64,000 nt of DNA from Fallopia convolvulus (taxonomy: Eukaryota; Streptophyta; Magnoliopsida; Caryophyllales; Polygonaceae), in NCBI GenBank assembly GCA_964016875.1, contig OZ024734.1, forward strand, positions 51,628,622 to 51,692,621, written 5' to 3'. The translations under genes and the position numbers were made by a program. This document shows, one piece after another, positions 34,945 through 46,256 of the stretch. Position 1 is the first letter of the stretch. Every line of letters starts with the position of its first letter. The notes under the pieces were generated by a model, which saw only the letters and a program-made list of their open reading frames with translations, made no database searches and was not told the DNA's origin.

Positions 34945-35715
34945 TTAAGAAGGATATGAGCTGTGGAATTCGATCTCCTTCCCGTCGAATCCCATCTTCA
35001 GTGTGCCCTGCGGTATGTCGATCCTTGTATTCGCAGTTTTCAAAAATGATCGTCCGAGCAACATTGAAATCTTTCCAACTCCCGATCCCATGTCCATCAC
35101 TAGAAAGTCAGCCGGAAACTTCAAGCAATCCACCGTAACCCAAACGTCTTCAATTTTTCCTTTAGGCCTTACAGTGGAATGATCAGTCAGCTCTACTATG
35201 GTCCGAGTTTCTTTTAATGGTCCCATACCAAGTTTCTCATATAGGGACGAAGAAATCACATTAACTGATGCACCTAAATCAATTAAAGCTTCATTCACTT
35301 TGGTGCTTCCAATAGTGCAAGGGATAGTGAACATGCCAAGGTCACTGCACTTCTCGAGCAAACGCTTTTGAAACACAGCAGACACATGTTCTTTTTCTTT
35401 GACTTGCTTCTGACTTTTCTCCTTCTGTCCCCTTTTTAGAGTACACAACTCCTTCAAAAACTTAGCATACCGAGGTACACTCTTGATTAGATTCAGTAGA
35501 GGAACATTAACTTTGCATGCACTGAAGACCTCGAACAGCTCTTTGTCATTCTTCAATTTTCGGGTTTCTTTCAAGGCCTCTGGGAATGGTGGAGCAGGCA
35601 CGTAGGCTTTCATAAGGGGTTCAGAGTTGCCTTTCAGATCGCCCAGATTGCGCGGCCACGCTTTCACCTTCGACCCCGCGCAATCCCAACTGGGAGCACA
35701 TTGCGCGGGGTGCAC
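34945..35715 (-). CDS. Aspartic protease region of element B
   Basis: A frame of 256 residues. It opens with GC-word-derived peptide, then LMKAYVPAPPFPEALKETRK and the linker typical of Athila Gag-Pro. The active site is EALIDLGASVNVISSSLYEKL (D-L-G, the Athila variant of D-T-G), and the second conserved block is ISMLLGRSFLKTANTRIDI. It would cleave Gag. The frame is open and the catalytic Asp present, but it is separated from gag by a stop at about 35795 and the GC cluster. RT does not follow. Confidence 0.82.
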   Translation of the reverse strand: MHPAQCAPSWDCAGSKVKAWPRNLGDLKGNSEPLMKAYVPAPPFPEALKETRKLKNDKELFEVFSACKVNVPLLNLIKSVPRYAKFLKELCTLKRGQKEKSQKQVKEKEHVSAVFQKRLLEKCSDLGMFTIPCTIGSTKVNEALIDLGASVNVISSSLYEKLGMGPLKETRTIVELTDHSTVRPKGKIEDVWVTVDCLKFPADFLVMDMGSGVGKISMLLGRSFLKTANTRIDIPQGTLKMGFDGKEIEFHSSYPS

Positions 35716-35757
35716 ATTGCGCGGGCGCGCTTTCAGCAGCCAAGCCGCGCAATTGCC
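35641..35757 (-). repeat. Family-B GC word cluster in the gag-protease linker
   Basis: Five variants of ATTGCGCGG/CCGCGCAAT with a CCCAACTGGGA link. It is in the same place as the cluster of element G at 63009-63222. Confidence 0.75.
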
Positions 35758-35794
35758 CTTCGTTCTGTTCTGTTGATTCTTCAGCTTTGCTCAA

Positions 35795-37227
35795 CTAATA
35801 TACTTGTCCCGCCTTCGAACCATCATAAATAGAGACAAAACTGACATTTGTCCTCGGGTTAAGCCCTGTCTGGGACGGTAGCTTACTTGAATCTCTGGCT
35901 TCCAGTTTGCTCACTGCCTCAGCAATCTGACTGACTTGATTTTCCAGATTCTTTATACTGGACTTGGTTTCCTGTTGAAGCTGAGTTAGAGAACCATGTA
36001 TTGTCGAAACTGTCTGAGTCAGACTTCTGATCATCTGGTCAATGGACATATCATTCTGATTTCCTCCTTGAGCCTGAGATTGGAAAGGTGGTCTGAATTG
36101 AGCTTGGCCACCTTGACTGTTGAACTGCTGATTGCTTGGATTGCCATACCTCAGATTAGGATGATCCCTCCAGCCTGGGTTGTAGGTGTTGGAGAAGGGG
36201 TCATACCTCGGCCTAGGTGGTCCATATCCTCCCACTGCATTCACCTCAACTTTTTGATCTTGGAGTGTAGGGCAAGCGTCAGTGGGATGCATGTTATCAT
36301 AGCAGATTTCACAAGATTTCACCTGCTGTCTACCACCCTGTTGCAACAGTTGCTTCAACATCATTTTCAATTCAGTGACTTCATCTTGAATTTTTGTATT
36401 AGCCACCACTGAATTTGCAGCTCTCGAGCTCGTCTCTTTTCTAAACTGTCTTGTGCCCTCAGACAGTTGTGTAAACAGTTCAAACGCAGCAGCAGGAGTT
36501 TTTTTGAGAATGTGACCCTGGCAAGCTGCATTGACCATCCTTCTCTCATCATCCAAGAGGCCATTGAAAAGATATAGAATCAGGTCTTGATCAGTGTAGC
36601 CATGGAAGGGACAGCTGGCTACCAACCTCTTGAATCTCTCATAGTATTCGTACAAGGACTCATTAACTTCTTGTTCGATGTTACTGATTCGCTTTTTTAG
36701 ATCGTTGAGCCTTGTAGCAGGGAAGTACTTCTCCAGAAAAGCTTCCTTCATCTTAGCCCATGTATCAATACTTCCAGGAGCCAAGCAGTAAACCAGTCTT
36801 TAGCCTGATCCTTGAGAGAAAAAGGAAAAACTCTCAGCGCGATCTGGTCATGAGTTACATCAGCAGGCTTCATGCTGGAGCACACAGCATGAAATTCAGA
36901 AAGATGCTTGTTGGGGTCTTCACCACTATGCCCATGGAATGAAGGCAAAAGGTGGATCAACCCGGATTTCAGCTCAAACTTGACTCCCTCACCGAGAGCA
37001 GGGAATTGCACCGCCAATGGCTGTTGTGTCAGATTTGGTGCGATCAACTGTCTCAGAGTTTGGTCACCCATCTCAGCAGATTCAGCAGATTCAGAGTCAG
37101 ATTCTTCAAGAAAGAACGGTAAGGCCTGAAAGTGATTCTGGGTTTCCTTCCTTTGCTTGAAGAGTGTCCTGTCAATATCTGGATCAAATAACAGGGGAGA
37201 TGAGTTAGTAGCACGGGTATGAACCAT
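35795..37227 (-). pseudogene. gag of element B, one frameshift
   Basis: Starts MVHTRATNSSPLLFDPDIDR. The capsid region has GLIHLLPSFHGHSGEDPNKH and FPFSLKDQAKDWFTAWL. A frameshift near 36775 moves translation to the next frame, which continues GSIDTWAKMKEAFLEKYFP, YEYYERFKRLVASCPFHG and the CCHC knuckle CEICYDNMHPTDAC (C-x2-C-x4-H-x4-C). The C-terminal linker is Gln/Asn/Gly-rich, followed by a coiled coil (QQETKSSIKNLENQVSQIAE). The stop is at 35795. It is otherwise well preserved, so the frameshift may be recent. Confidence 0.88.
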
Positions 37228-37280
37228 ATAACAGGTTCACACCCAAAACAACACAAAAGTAATAAACACAAATAGCGATG

Positions 37281-37300
37281 AGTCCCCGGCGACGGCGCCA
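37281..37300 (-). promoter_or_regulatory. Primer-binding site of element B
   Basis: Minus strand TGGCGCCGTCGCCGGGGACT, four bases from the 5' LTR end (37305). It resembles the tRNA-Asp type PBS of Athila elements with small changes. Confidence 0.8.
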
Positions 37301-37304
37301 AATT

Positions 37305-38680
37305 TGATGAGGTATTTTCGGTGGTCGTTATACCTATCAAAGAATCCTTAACTTTACCAAACTCAGTAGAGCGGTAAGTAAGGGTCGATCCCACAGAGAC
37401 TCGTGTAAGTGTGTTATTTCTTAAGTGCCAAGTAACTAATATGGGGGGTTTTGATTGTAAATTCTAAAATACTATGCAAAATAGAAACTAACTAAGAATG
37501 TAAAAGATGGTTTTAATCAATTAAGAGACAAGCGTGTTCAACTAATTAGATCCATCATGATATTGCTTTATTGATCATCGATTCTCTTGATTCTCTCCTC
37601 ACTCGATTAATCTATTGTGGATAATGATCCTACTAAGGGTTAAGACCCGAACTTCAGATTTAGTTGATAGACCAACCAGTTCTAACAACCCTAATTATCT
37701 AATAACCTAGAAGACCTTCTAGATTCAATTAAATAACAGCATGAAGATTCAAGTTATCAATAGAAACAAACACTTAGAGCAACCAGACATCTAAGTGACT
37801 TGTGAATTTATTCCCTACTTTAATCAACTTGTCCAACCGGTACTAAATCAATTAAAGTCTACTCTTGATCAAATTAACTCCAACCGGTAATTAATCAGAT
37901 TCAGTTTTAACTAGAAATTCAATTAGGTGATCAATCTAACAAAACCCTAGTTTAGATTCAATTAAGCACAGGGAATAATTTCTATTCAAGTTCGTTGAGA
38001 ATCAATTAAATCTCACAATCATACACAAATCATGACTTCACTAATTAGTCAAACACAAAGGAAAATTAGCAATGCATAATTGAAATTGAAATCAAACTTA
38101 CCAAGGTTCAAAGGTTCTTCCTTGAGAGAAAACCCTAGCCTCCAAAAGTTGATCAAAAGTTATCTAAAAATAATCTAACATAAAGTATTTATATGTCTCT
38201 AAAAATAACCCTCATAAGATATATCAAACACACATCTCGGCCAAAATACAAGCCCATAAGTCAAAATATCAAAGCCCAAAACCAAAACTCGGCCCAAAAT
38301 ATGATTCCGCTGAAAGCTCCAGATTGCGCGGCTTGGCACCATATTGCGCGGCCGCGCAATTCACACCCCGCGCAATTGCTTCTGAGATGGCATTGCGCGA
38401 CGAGCTACGCGGCTTCGATCCAGCGCAATTGTTCTTCTTCTTGGCTCTTTATCCTAATGCATCCTAGCTTCCTTAGCCTTGTCCATCTCGTCCATCACCA
38501 CCATGTTCCATCTGCACTCGCCCCGCTGTTGCTCCTGAACCTAAAAACCTGTAAAACCGAGCAAACCAGCGCATAATACCCGACAACACAAAAACCTAAA
38601 AACTACCTAAAAACTAACCAAAACCTAACCAAAACATATATAAAACATGCATCTAAACTACTCCTATATGCGAGCTATCA
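37305..38680 (-). repeat. 5' LTR of element B
   Basis: 1376 bp, pair of 29529-30903. Its GC cluster is at 38319-38430. Confidence 0.95.
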
Positions 38681-39072
38681 TAGATCTGCGGCCCGCTACT
38701 CTGCTTGAATCGTTCGCATATGTCCATCCACAACGATCATGTTGAATTCGTGAAGACGAACCCATTTGACATCTCTGGGGTCATCGAGTTGAGGATCCAA
38801 CTCGTAACCATGGAGTCGCACCTTCTCCGTCGCTCTAGTTCCATCGTTACGGCATCGGGTTTGACTCCAGATCCATCGATGAAACTCAACTTCATCTTGG
38901 CCATGAGAGCACGCTCGATTTGCCTGCTCCAGGCGAGAAAATTTCCACCATCGAAGAGCGTTCCCGTCAAAACCATTCCCGGAAAGTCAGAATTGGCCAA
39001 AATCAAGGGATTGACCATATTCTCAGCCACCGCCGTCTTGTAAGCTTCCTTCTCTGCTTCATCTAACGCCAT
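38681..39072 (-). pseudogene. Copia element C: gag, first part
   Basis: Gag N-terminus from MALDEAEKEAYKTAVAEN. The copia gag signature is visible in GTLFDGGNFLAWSRQIERAL and SMVTSWILNSMTPEMSNGF. The start lies about 110 bp after the PBS. Element B interrupts it at 38680, and the frame resumes at 29528. Confidence 0.87.
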
Positions 39073-39194
39073 CGCAAGAGGAAAGAAACGGCACACAAAC
39101 AAGCAAAATCGACAACAATCGGGAGCAACAGATCTCCGTAAACACGAGTAAACAACAAATCAACAAGTCAAGAATTCCCGAAGCTCTGATACCA

Positions 39195-39562
39195 TGTAGG
39201 AATTCAAGACGTTGAACCACAAAATTCAATAACAAACACAAGGCACTGATTTCATTAATTGAGAATCAGGAATTACAGAATTTGTTCTTCGTGTGGCCAA
39301 CACAGCTCACACTCTCTACAACATTCTGAATTAGGGAACAAGTAAGAGAGGAAGCCGGTATATATAGCATCGGTCCAATTAACTAAACCAGCGAGACATT
39401 TATTTAAAAGAGGAATCGGAGTCTACTAATAAAAGAGAGAACCCAGCTCAGTTTTTCCCACCTAGTGTAGATAAATGCCCAGATGAAGAAAGTGCTAGAG
39501 TTCCACGCCTTTGTATCTGGAAGCTCCAACTTAACAGTTCCTTGATCTATCATATTTCTTCA
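39195..39562 (-). repeat. 5' LTR of copia element C
   Basis: 368 bp, pair of 22039-22406. The PBS TGGTATCAGAG directly follows (39184-39194). Confidence 0.93.
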
Positions 39563-39649
39563 AACTTACACACTATAACACACCAACTATTAAACCTATA
39601 GTATTTAATTTATTATCAGGAAAATCTCAAAGCAAACTGTCTTCCAACA
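39563..39649 (-). repeat. Copia LTR D, part 2
   Basis: Begins with the AACTT duplication of element C and ends CTTCCAACA; see 21846-22038. Confidence 0.6.
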
Positions 39650-39963
39650 AATTCATTATTATAAGTGTTTAATCTCAAACTCATTTGAACCATACAAATG
39701 GAGATAGAGAACTCATATATACATAAAATTGGTCAATAATAATTTGTGCATTGAAGAACTATCTTATCTTTCATTGATTATTCCAATTATGCGTCGCGGA
39801 TTCACAAGGCTAAACAACATAGAGAGATAAATAGTACGCAGGCACGTAACGTACATTTGCTCAAAGTTACAAAATTGACCCTTCTCTTGTACGTATACTT
39901 GCATTATATATATATGCCCTAATAATTTAACACCATGCATTCATAATACATGTGACATCTCAT
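39650..39963. other. 3' flank of the ABCG14-like gene
   Basis: About 310 bp between the old copia LTR and the stop codon. It should hold the 3' UTR and poly(A) site of the transporter. I see AT-rich sequence but no single convincing poly(A) signal. Confidence 0.5.
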
Positions 39964-42900
39964 CTATCTTGAAAGGATCCTAGTGAGCGCCACGTAAGCA
40001 ATAAGGCGATACCCTATGAGCATCAATGCCAACACGGCCACGTCCATCCAAAGTCCATTAACCCCAACAGACTTAATAAACGGAACATCCAGAACCCGAC
40101 ACCAGACACCCTTCGAACACTCGTAGAGATCATTAGAATCGTAGTGGACACCTAGAAGGAGACGATAGCAATAGTAGCTGTAACTGAGGTACTTGAGCCA
40201 TACGATGAAAGTTGGTATGTGTTGGACGTAGTATCCGCCTGCAATGAGGAAGACGAGGGTGGTCACAGAGGCTAGGGTGGTGGCGGGCTTGATGTCCATT
40301 AAAAGAGCCCCAATGGCCAGGCCGAGGCTCTGGGCTACCAGGACGTTGTAGAGGACAACGAGAAGGGTGAGAATGAACGTGAAGGGGTTGGGCTTGAGCC
40401 CGCCCATCCAATAGATTATGAAGACAAAGGCGGTTGGGAGGGCGAGCTCAAGAGGGAGGTCGCCAATGGTACGTGCTAGGAAGTAGGAGGAGAGACGGTA
40501 CATGCCCGAGGAACGTTCCTTGATTAGGGTTCGGCGTTCTTGTGGGAAGGTGAATACCGCGTTGTATAGAGGGTAGAAGCCCCAAAACACCGAGAAGAAG
40601 AAGAGCAAGGCGATCTGCATTAACAAATTGATAAGTAAATTAGAGTTGCACGAAATGCAAGTACAAATTAATATTTAAAATGTGGAGATAGCCGATTGAT
40701 TCGATCTCTTAAGACTTTTTCATACAAAATGAGTTAGCACTCACTCAAATAAACATTATTTCTAGTTATATTTTACTTGTTTGTAGTTGGGTAGAATACT
40801 TTCGAGCTAGCAACATACTAAAATTGCATCTAAATGGGCCTTGTAATTTCTATTCTCAAGATGTATCATATCTATTGATGTTGACCACAAACAAATTTTA
40901 GGGTTTCATGATTTATGATATCTAATTAAAAGAATTAGGGTTTTAAAAGTTGTGACCTTAAATTTATATGATGTCATACTTACCAACTTAGATGGAGATA
41001 CTTAATAATTTATTGAATGACTATATTTTAGAGTTGATGCAATAATTAAGGGTGTCTAATACCTATAACTTTGGAAATTAAGATCAACACTATATTTATC
41101 CTAAATTTTCCTAAACTATCTTGTATCACATTTGGGATACCTTTTCCTTTGAAGCACAAAATACTGTACGGATAAAAGTTAATGGCAGAGAAGTGGGTTT
41201 CAATTCCAAGGCCATCCTTTTGCACAAGTGTATAAAGTGAAACCCACTTCCTCTCTTCCACTAAAGCTAATAAAGCCATCACCTGACAACTCTAACATAA
41301 CTTCAGTTCTCCCTTTTACCCAATTATTTATCTTGTAAAATAATCTAAAAAAAAAAAACAGTAACTCAAAGATTAATTAGTGGATTATTTTAAATACCTA
41401 AAAATAATAAGATTTTTCTGAGCTCTAAGGATATATTATTATGGTTTTTCACAAGCATATTAATTCAAGGAACTAAAACCCTACAAGAAAACTAATAAAC
41501 TCTTTTAAAATTTTAATTAATTCTAAATAAATATGAACGAGCTAGTTATTTTCATTTTAAGGATCTTAACTTATGCTCTTAGGGCATATGTTGAAAAAAT
41601 CGATATTATTGATTTTATTTTAGGGTTTTAACTTTCAATTAAGTTGTTTATACTCTTAGGACACATTATAAAAAGATGGAAAATAATATAAGAAAAAAGG
41701 GTCTTACTCTATCTTGAATGTGGGATTCAGGAGTGTGCCACCATAGCAAGCCACCAAGTGTAGCTACACTCAAAACTTGGAAAATTCTAAGCTTGTTGAA
41801 AGTTTCAAATCTCCTCTCCTTCATTCCTCTTCTTAACAACACTTTGAATTGAACCCACCAACTTGTGCTCCATTCTTCTCCCTTCTTTTCTCCTCCTATA
41901 CAACATACATAGACAAAAAAGTAATAATAATTTAGGCTGACCTTATAACAGACAAACACCACACTATTTAATTACCTTATAATTGTTTGAATAAAGTACA
42001 ATTCACTATTCATTCATAATATTCTACACCACCAAGTTCAATTATTCACAATCATTGATTCTAAGAACATGCCTAGCTTATTATGGGTATAGTCCAATTG
42101 GAAAAGTTGGGCTAAGAAAGTGTTCAATGATATGGGTCATTACTAAATCGAGATTAATTAAATGGGTAAGAGAGTATTTAGCTAATTACTTGATGCAACT
42201 TCCTTAATGTAGGCAGAGAGATCCAAAGTGCAAAGTTCAACTTTCAAGGCAGATGAAATGTTCTTGTCATAGGCTGAGATTAATGCCTCTCTAACTGACT
42301 TCTTCTCCTCTTGCCTTAGCTTCTCATCTTGCTCACCATAGTAACCATGCTTGTAGTTGGGTCCAATTCCTGAAACATAAATAGTTGATTACCCCACTAA
42401 TTATCATCATTGAATAATCCACCAACTTGCTGAGCTTGCAAATTGTTTGATTAATACTATGTGAAAAAAGTATTTAATAAATGGATGTTAAGTTGAAGCC
42501 GGGTGCAATCCTTTGTTTATGCACTAATTAAGTGTCATGTTGTGTACAATTAAATCACACGGATAATTAGGTCATGTTATCAAGTTATGTAGATATGATT
42601 GTTTTTTAGATCCAAATTAATAAGTTCACCCTTCATCTATTGGTGAGAAATGACTCCAAATTTATTATGTGGGGGCTACCTATGGCTTCCATTGCTCTCC
42701 ATTTTTTACAAGAATATAAAGCAATAATCTAGCTAGCTCAATCATGGTCTTCACCACTTTGAGCATGCCAAAGTACTAAATCACTCGCATCTCATCATAT
42801 AGCATATCAATAAAGCAAATATAAAACCCTACCCCATCTAAAATCATTCCACCCAAAAAAAAAACACACTTCGAATACTTGATCTCCTCAAAAGATGAAT

Positions 42901-44321
42901 ATTGATAATCTAATAACTTGTAACATCTCAACTAGCAAAAATAATTGCTTAAAATCCATCATTTCTTCACCTACTCAAATGAAACAAAAAAAAAAAAAAC
43001 TAAATTTCTTTGCTATGATCTATTTCATTTGGTGTATATATATTGTAGTAACAAACTCATAATTTTTTCACTGGCTTGGTGATTGTAAGCTAGATTGTAC
43101 ATTCCAAACTTTTATCTATTCATATCTTTTTCTTGTTTATTTACTGTCTTTTTAATAATGATTTATCTTTCGTTCGATAGAAAGTACAGTATATGCCAAT
43201 TCTATTCGATCTCTTGGTGTTTCAGACATTCAGGTGACATCAAATCAGTGTCATTTTTATTTTTAAAAAAAGCAAAACTAAAGTATAGTATAGTATAGTA
43301 CGTACCACTAGCAAGATCAAGGAGCACATCGGCAGGATTAATGTTAGGCAAGGTGGAGAAGAACCCAATGGAGGAAAAATAGTCTAGTGCACTTGAAGCC
43401 TTCCCATAATAAATAGGGCAACCTTCGGATATCACAAGAACCTTATCGAACATATGGTAGAGCCGGCTCGACGGCTGGTGGATGGTAGTTACGACGGTCC
43501 GACCACCATCCACCGCCAACTGCTTAACAGTAGTCATGATCCGAAGAGCGGTGGTGGAGTCGAGCCCAGACGTGGGCTCATCCAATAGAAGCAGGCTTGG
43601 GTTCACGAGCATCTCGAGTCCGATGCTGACACGTTTCTTCTCCCCGCCCGAGATCCCGCGTAGGAGCGGGCCCCCGACCATCGTGTTCCGGCAGTGCCCG
43701 AGCCCTAGCTGCGAGATCACGCGCTCCACTTGCTCTTGCTTGGCGCTCGTGGGTAGGGCCCCGGGCAGGCGGAGGAGGGCGGTGAAGAGTAGGGTTTCGG
43801 TCACGGTCAGGTGCGGGTAGAGCACGTCGTCTTGCTCGACGAGCCCCGTGCGACGCTTCACGCCGCCCGAGAACGCCTGCCCGTTGTAGAGGATCTTTCC
43901 CGAGAGGTGTTTGTTGTTTCCGCGGCCGAGTCGGCCGCCTAGGGCGGTTAAAAGGGTAGTTTTGCCGCTGCCAGAGGGACCTAGCATAGCCAGGACCTCC
44001 CCCGAGCAGACGACTCCACTTAGCCCGTTTAATATTGTTTTTTCCCTTGCACCGCTACTGCTACTACTACCGCTTATCTTCACTTTGTACACTACCTCCT
44101 CAAACTGCAAGAAAAGAAGTCAAAATGAGCATCTTAAAATGCTAGAACTTCAAATTAAAAAAGGATAAATTGTCGGTCGATTGTACCTTTAGAGCTATGG
44201 GGAAGATAGGCTCAAGCATCCTACAAGGAGGGTCTTCAAGGTCGACGACTACATCGTTGGTGACCGTCGCCATGGTGTTTGTATTTGTATAGTTAGGGTC
44301 TTGAGAGGCATTTGGAGACAT
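39964..44321 (-). CDS. ABCG14: ABCG half-transporter, ABCG14-like (cytokinin exporter)
   Basis: Five exons: 44321-44187, 44104-43306, 42369-42190, 41895-41708 and 40614-39964. All have GT-AG borders and compatible phases, giving 1953 bp and 650 residues, about the length of Arabidopsis ABCG14. The nucleotide-binding domain comes first: Walker A GPSGSGKT (87-94), signature ISGGE (196-200), Walker B LLLLDE (216-221), H-loop His254. The membrane domain is in exons 4-5 (WWVQFKVLLRRGMKERRFE, LLFFFSVFWGFYPLYNAVF, LIAGGYYVQHIPTFIVWLK). NBD-first, single-domain order makes it a half-transporter that must dimerise. Arabidopsis ABCG14 acts at the plasma membrane in root-to-shoot cytokinin transport; function here is by similarity. 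A second in-frame Met at residue 17 is an alternative start. Confidence 0.93.
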
Positions 44322-44500
44322 GGCTTAGTAAGTAGCTAGCTAGGTATAATTAGTTATAGAGGGAAAAATGGGAGATTTGGACGTACGTTTGTTTAGTTGA
44401 AGAAGCTTGGGGGAAAGGTAGATGGATTTGGTAAATGGAGGGAGATGATTAATCTTCTTTCTTTGCTTTCCCAATCGTCTTAGTGGAGGGAACACATTAA

Positions 44501-44506
44501 TTTATA
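44501..44506 (-). promoter_or_regulatory. Candidate TATA box of the ABCG14-like gene
   Basis: Minus strand CTACTATAAATTAA, about 180 bp upstream of the start codon, a plausible distance for a 5' UTR of roughly 150 bp. No other strong TATA box lies nearer the gene. Confidence 0.55.
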
Positions 44507-44655
44507 GTAGAGGAAAAGGCGAAGCATATTAGCAAATGCCAATGTGCACGAGTTTGGTGTGTATGTGTGTGTGCGCTTGGAGTGTGAGACGACGACTGAT
44601 GTGTTGTTTGTATAGTTGGGCGCTAGCACTCGCACCACCCACTTGGAGGCAAAAT

Positions 44656-45180
44656 AAATCACACTGGATTCGGGTCAGGGTTTTTTATAAGGAAAGAATT
44701 CGATATATTATATGGGTCTAGGTGATCCAGAGGTGGAAAAATCGACAGCTGAGTAAATCGAGTAGAAAAAGAAAATAAACAAATAAAAACAACAAACAAC
44801 AACCAAAAAAAGAAGAAGCACGAGAGGAGCAACCTGTGTAAAGCAGTGTGAAAAAAGATGAAACGACGTCAATTGAAAAATAAAAATCACACTGGATTCA
44901 GGTCTAACTTTTTTATAAGGAAAGAATTCGATATATTAATTAGACACGTTTAGTTGATCGAGAGGTGGAAAAATTGCAGTGTCCTTCATAAAAAAAAAAG
45001 CAGTAAAACCGACAGCTAAGCAAATCCACCAGAAGAAAGAAAATGAACAAACAAATAAAAACAACAAACAATAACCAAAGAGCATTGATCGGCTCTAGAT
45101 TCGGAACTAAAGAAACACCTGAGGAGCAACCTGTGTAGAGCACCATGAAAAAAGACGAAAAGAGACATCAATCAAAAAAA
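44656..45180. repeat. Tandem duplication upstream of ABCG14-like gene (about 230-300 bp units)
   Basis: The unit starting AAATCACACTGGATTC at 44656 recurs at 44884. Shared blocks in order are TATAAGGAAAGAATTCGATA, GAGGTGGAAAAAT, ACAACAAACAA and GAGGAGCAACCTGTGTA. The second copy has about 60 bp of extra sequence. Confidence 0.8.
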
Positions 45181-45367
45181 GATGTGCAAGTCGAGGTCTT
45201 GGGAAACAGTTATAGATACCTAATTTGATCGAGTGTTGGTTAGTTACAAGTTTTATTGTCTATGGGTTTATAATTACTCGATTCTTTTTACCTTTTTGGT
45301 GCATAAAAAATTACTTCGTTCTAGTCAAACACTTTTTACACAAGCACATCTTAATTCTCTTATATAT

Positions 45368-45523
45368 GCAAGAGAATATGGAATTCGAGTGCGACGTCAT
45401 ACGTGATGTAAAAACACTCGTTAACGAAAATTTTGTGTGAATTCTCCTATGCAAGAGAATATGAAATTCGAGTGCGACGTTGTACGTGATGTAAAAACTC
45501 TTGTTAAACGAAAATTTTGTGTG
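45368..45523. repeat. 83-bp tandem duplication
   Basis: GCAAGAGAATATG...GAAAATTTTGTGTG occurs at 45368-45450 and 45451-45523 with a few substitutions. Confidence 0.88.
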
Positions 45524-45645
45524 CAAATGGTTCGTAATTCCTACATATGAGTTGGGAATTTTTTAGCACATATGGCCATCAAATGTAAGTTGATAGCAAT
45601 CGTACGTAGTGATCACATAGAGGATAAGAGTATCTTTTCCCTTTC

Positions 45646-46256
45646 AATAAAACATTTGTCGTCGATTTGATCCTATTGGCGTGCAAGGTACCATGATCGT
45701 GTTTGTCGTTTTCTCTCCTTTCTCATGTCAGTTTGTCCGATTGGCGATTTATCAGTCTATTGAACTATTAGATACGTTTGGTTTTTCTTCTCTTTGTTAT
45801 CATTGTTTTTCTTACTCATGTCAGTTTGTTCGATTAGCGATTTATCAGTCTTTCAAATGATTAACTAGATGTGTTTGGCAGTTCAAATTTTTACCGAAGT
45901 AATCCGATTTGACTGATATGATCTGATTGATATGTCTATTTTCACAGTACATATTTTACAATATTAATAAAAGATTTTTCGTCGATTTGATCCTATTGGT
46001 GTGCAAGGTACCATGATCGTGTTTGTCATTTAGCGATTTATCACTCTATTGAGCTGGTAGATATTGTTTGGTTTATCTTTTCTTTGTTATCATCGTTTTT
46101 CTTATACTCATGTCAATTTGTCCGATTAGCGGCTAATCATCTATATATTTTTCGAACTATTCGCTAGATATGTTTGGCAATTCAAATTTTTACTAAAGTA
46201 ATCCGATCTGACTGATCTGATTGATAGGTCTATTTTCATAGTACATATTTTACAAG
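45646..46256. repeat. 320-bp tandem duplication
   Basis: The unit at 45646-45965 (AATAAAACATTTGTCGTCGA...) repeats at 45966-46256. Both end in CAGTACATATTTTACAA or TAGTACATATTTTACAA. Inside the unit a smaller repeat (CTCATGTCAGTTTGT-CGATT) occurs twice. Confidence 0.85.

Larger units (their letters stand above)
29529..38680 (-). mobile_element. Element B: Athila-like gag-pro-ORF1 element without pol
   Basis: LTRs at 29529-30903 (1375 bp) and 37305-38680 (1376 bp) start TGATAGCTCGC and end CCTCATCA on the minus strand, with perfect 5-bp duplications TAGAT (29524-29528 and 38681-38685). The PBS is at 37281-37300 and the PPT (GCATGGGGGAATT) next to 30903. The interior encodes gag, protease and a long ORF-1, but no RT, RNase H or integrase: the protease stop is followed within about 65 bp by the conserved post-pol block. 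By eye the LTRs differ at about 14 positions (about 1%), so insertion was recent and probably used enzymes supplied by relatives. Confidence 0.93.
22039..39562 (-). mobile_element. Element C: complete Ty1/copia, carrying nested insertions J and B
   Basis: It is bounded by two 368-bp LTRs (22039-22406 and 39195-39562) and perfect 5-bp target duplications AACTT (22034-22038, 39563-39567). The PBS TGGTATCAGAG is at 39184-39194 and the PPT (GAGGGGGGAA on the minus strand) is next to 22406. The coding order gag, protease, integrase, RT, RNase H is copia-type. About 15 differences between the LTRs (about 4%) make it older than B, consistent with B being nested in it. The insertions are B in gag (29529-38680) and J in RT (23335-26342). 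Confidence 0.92.

Noticed and set aside
45225..45440. 71-codon frame upstream of the transporter as an upstream gene
   Set aside because: No codon bias or homology; it overlaps a tandem duplication whose copies do not keep the frame.
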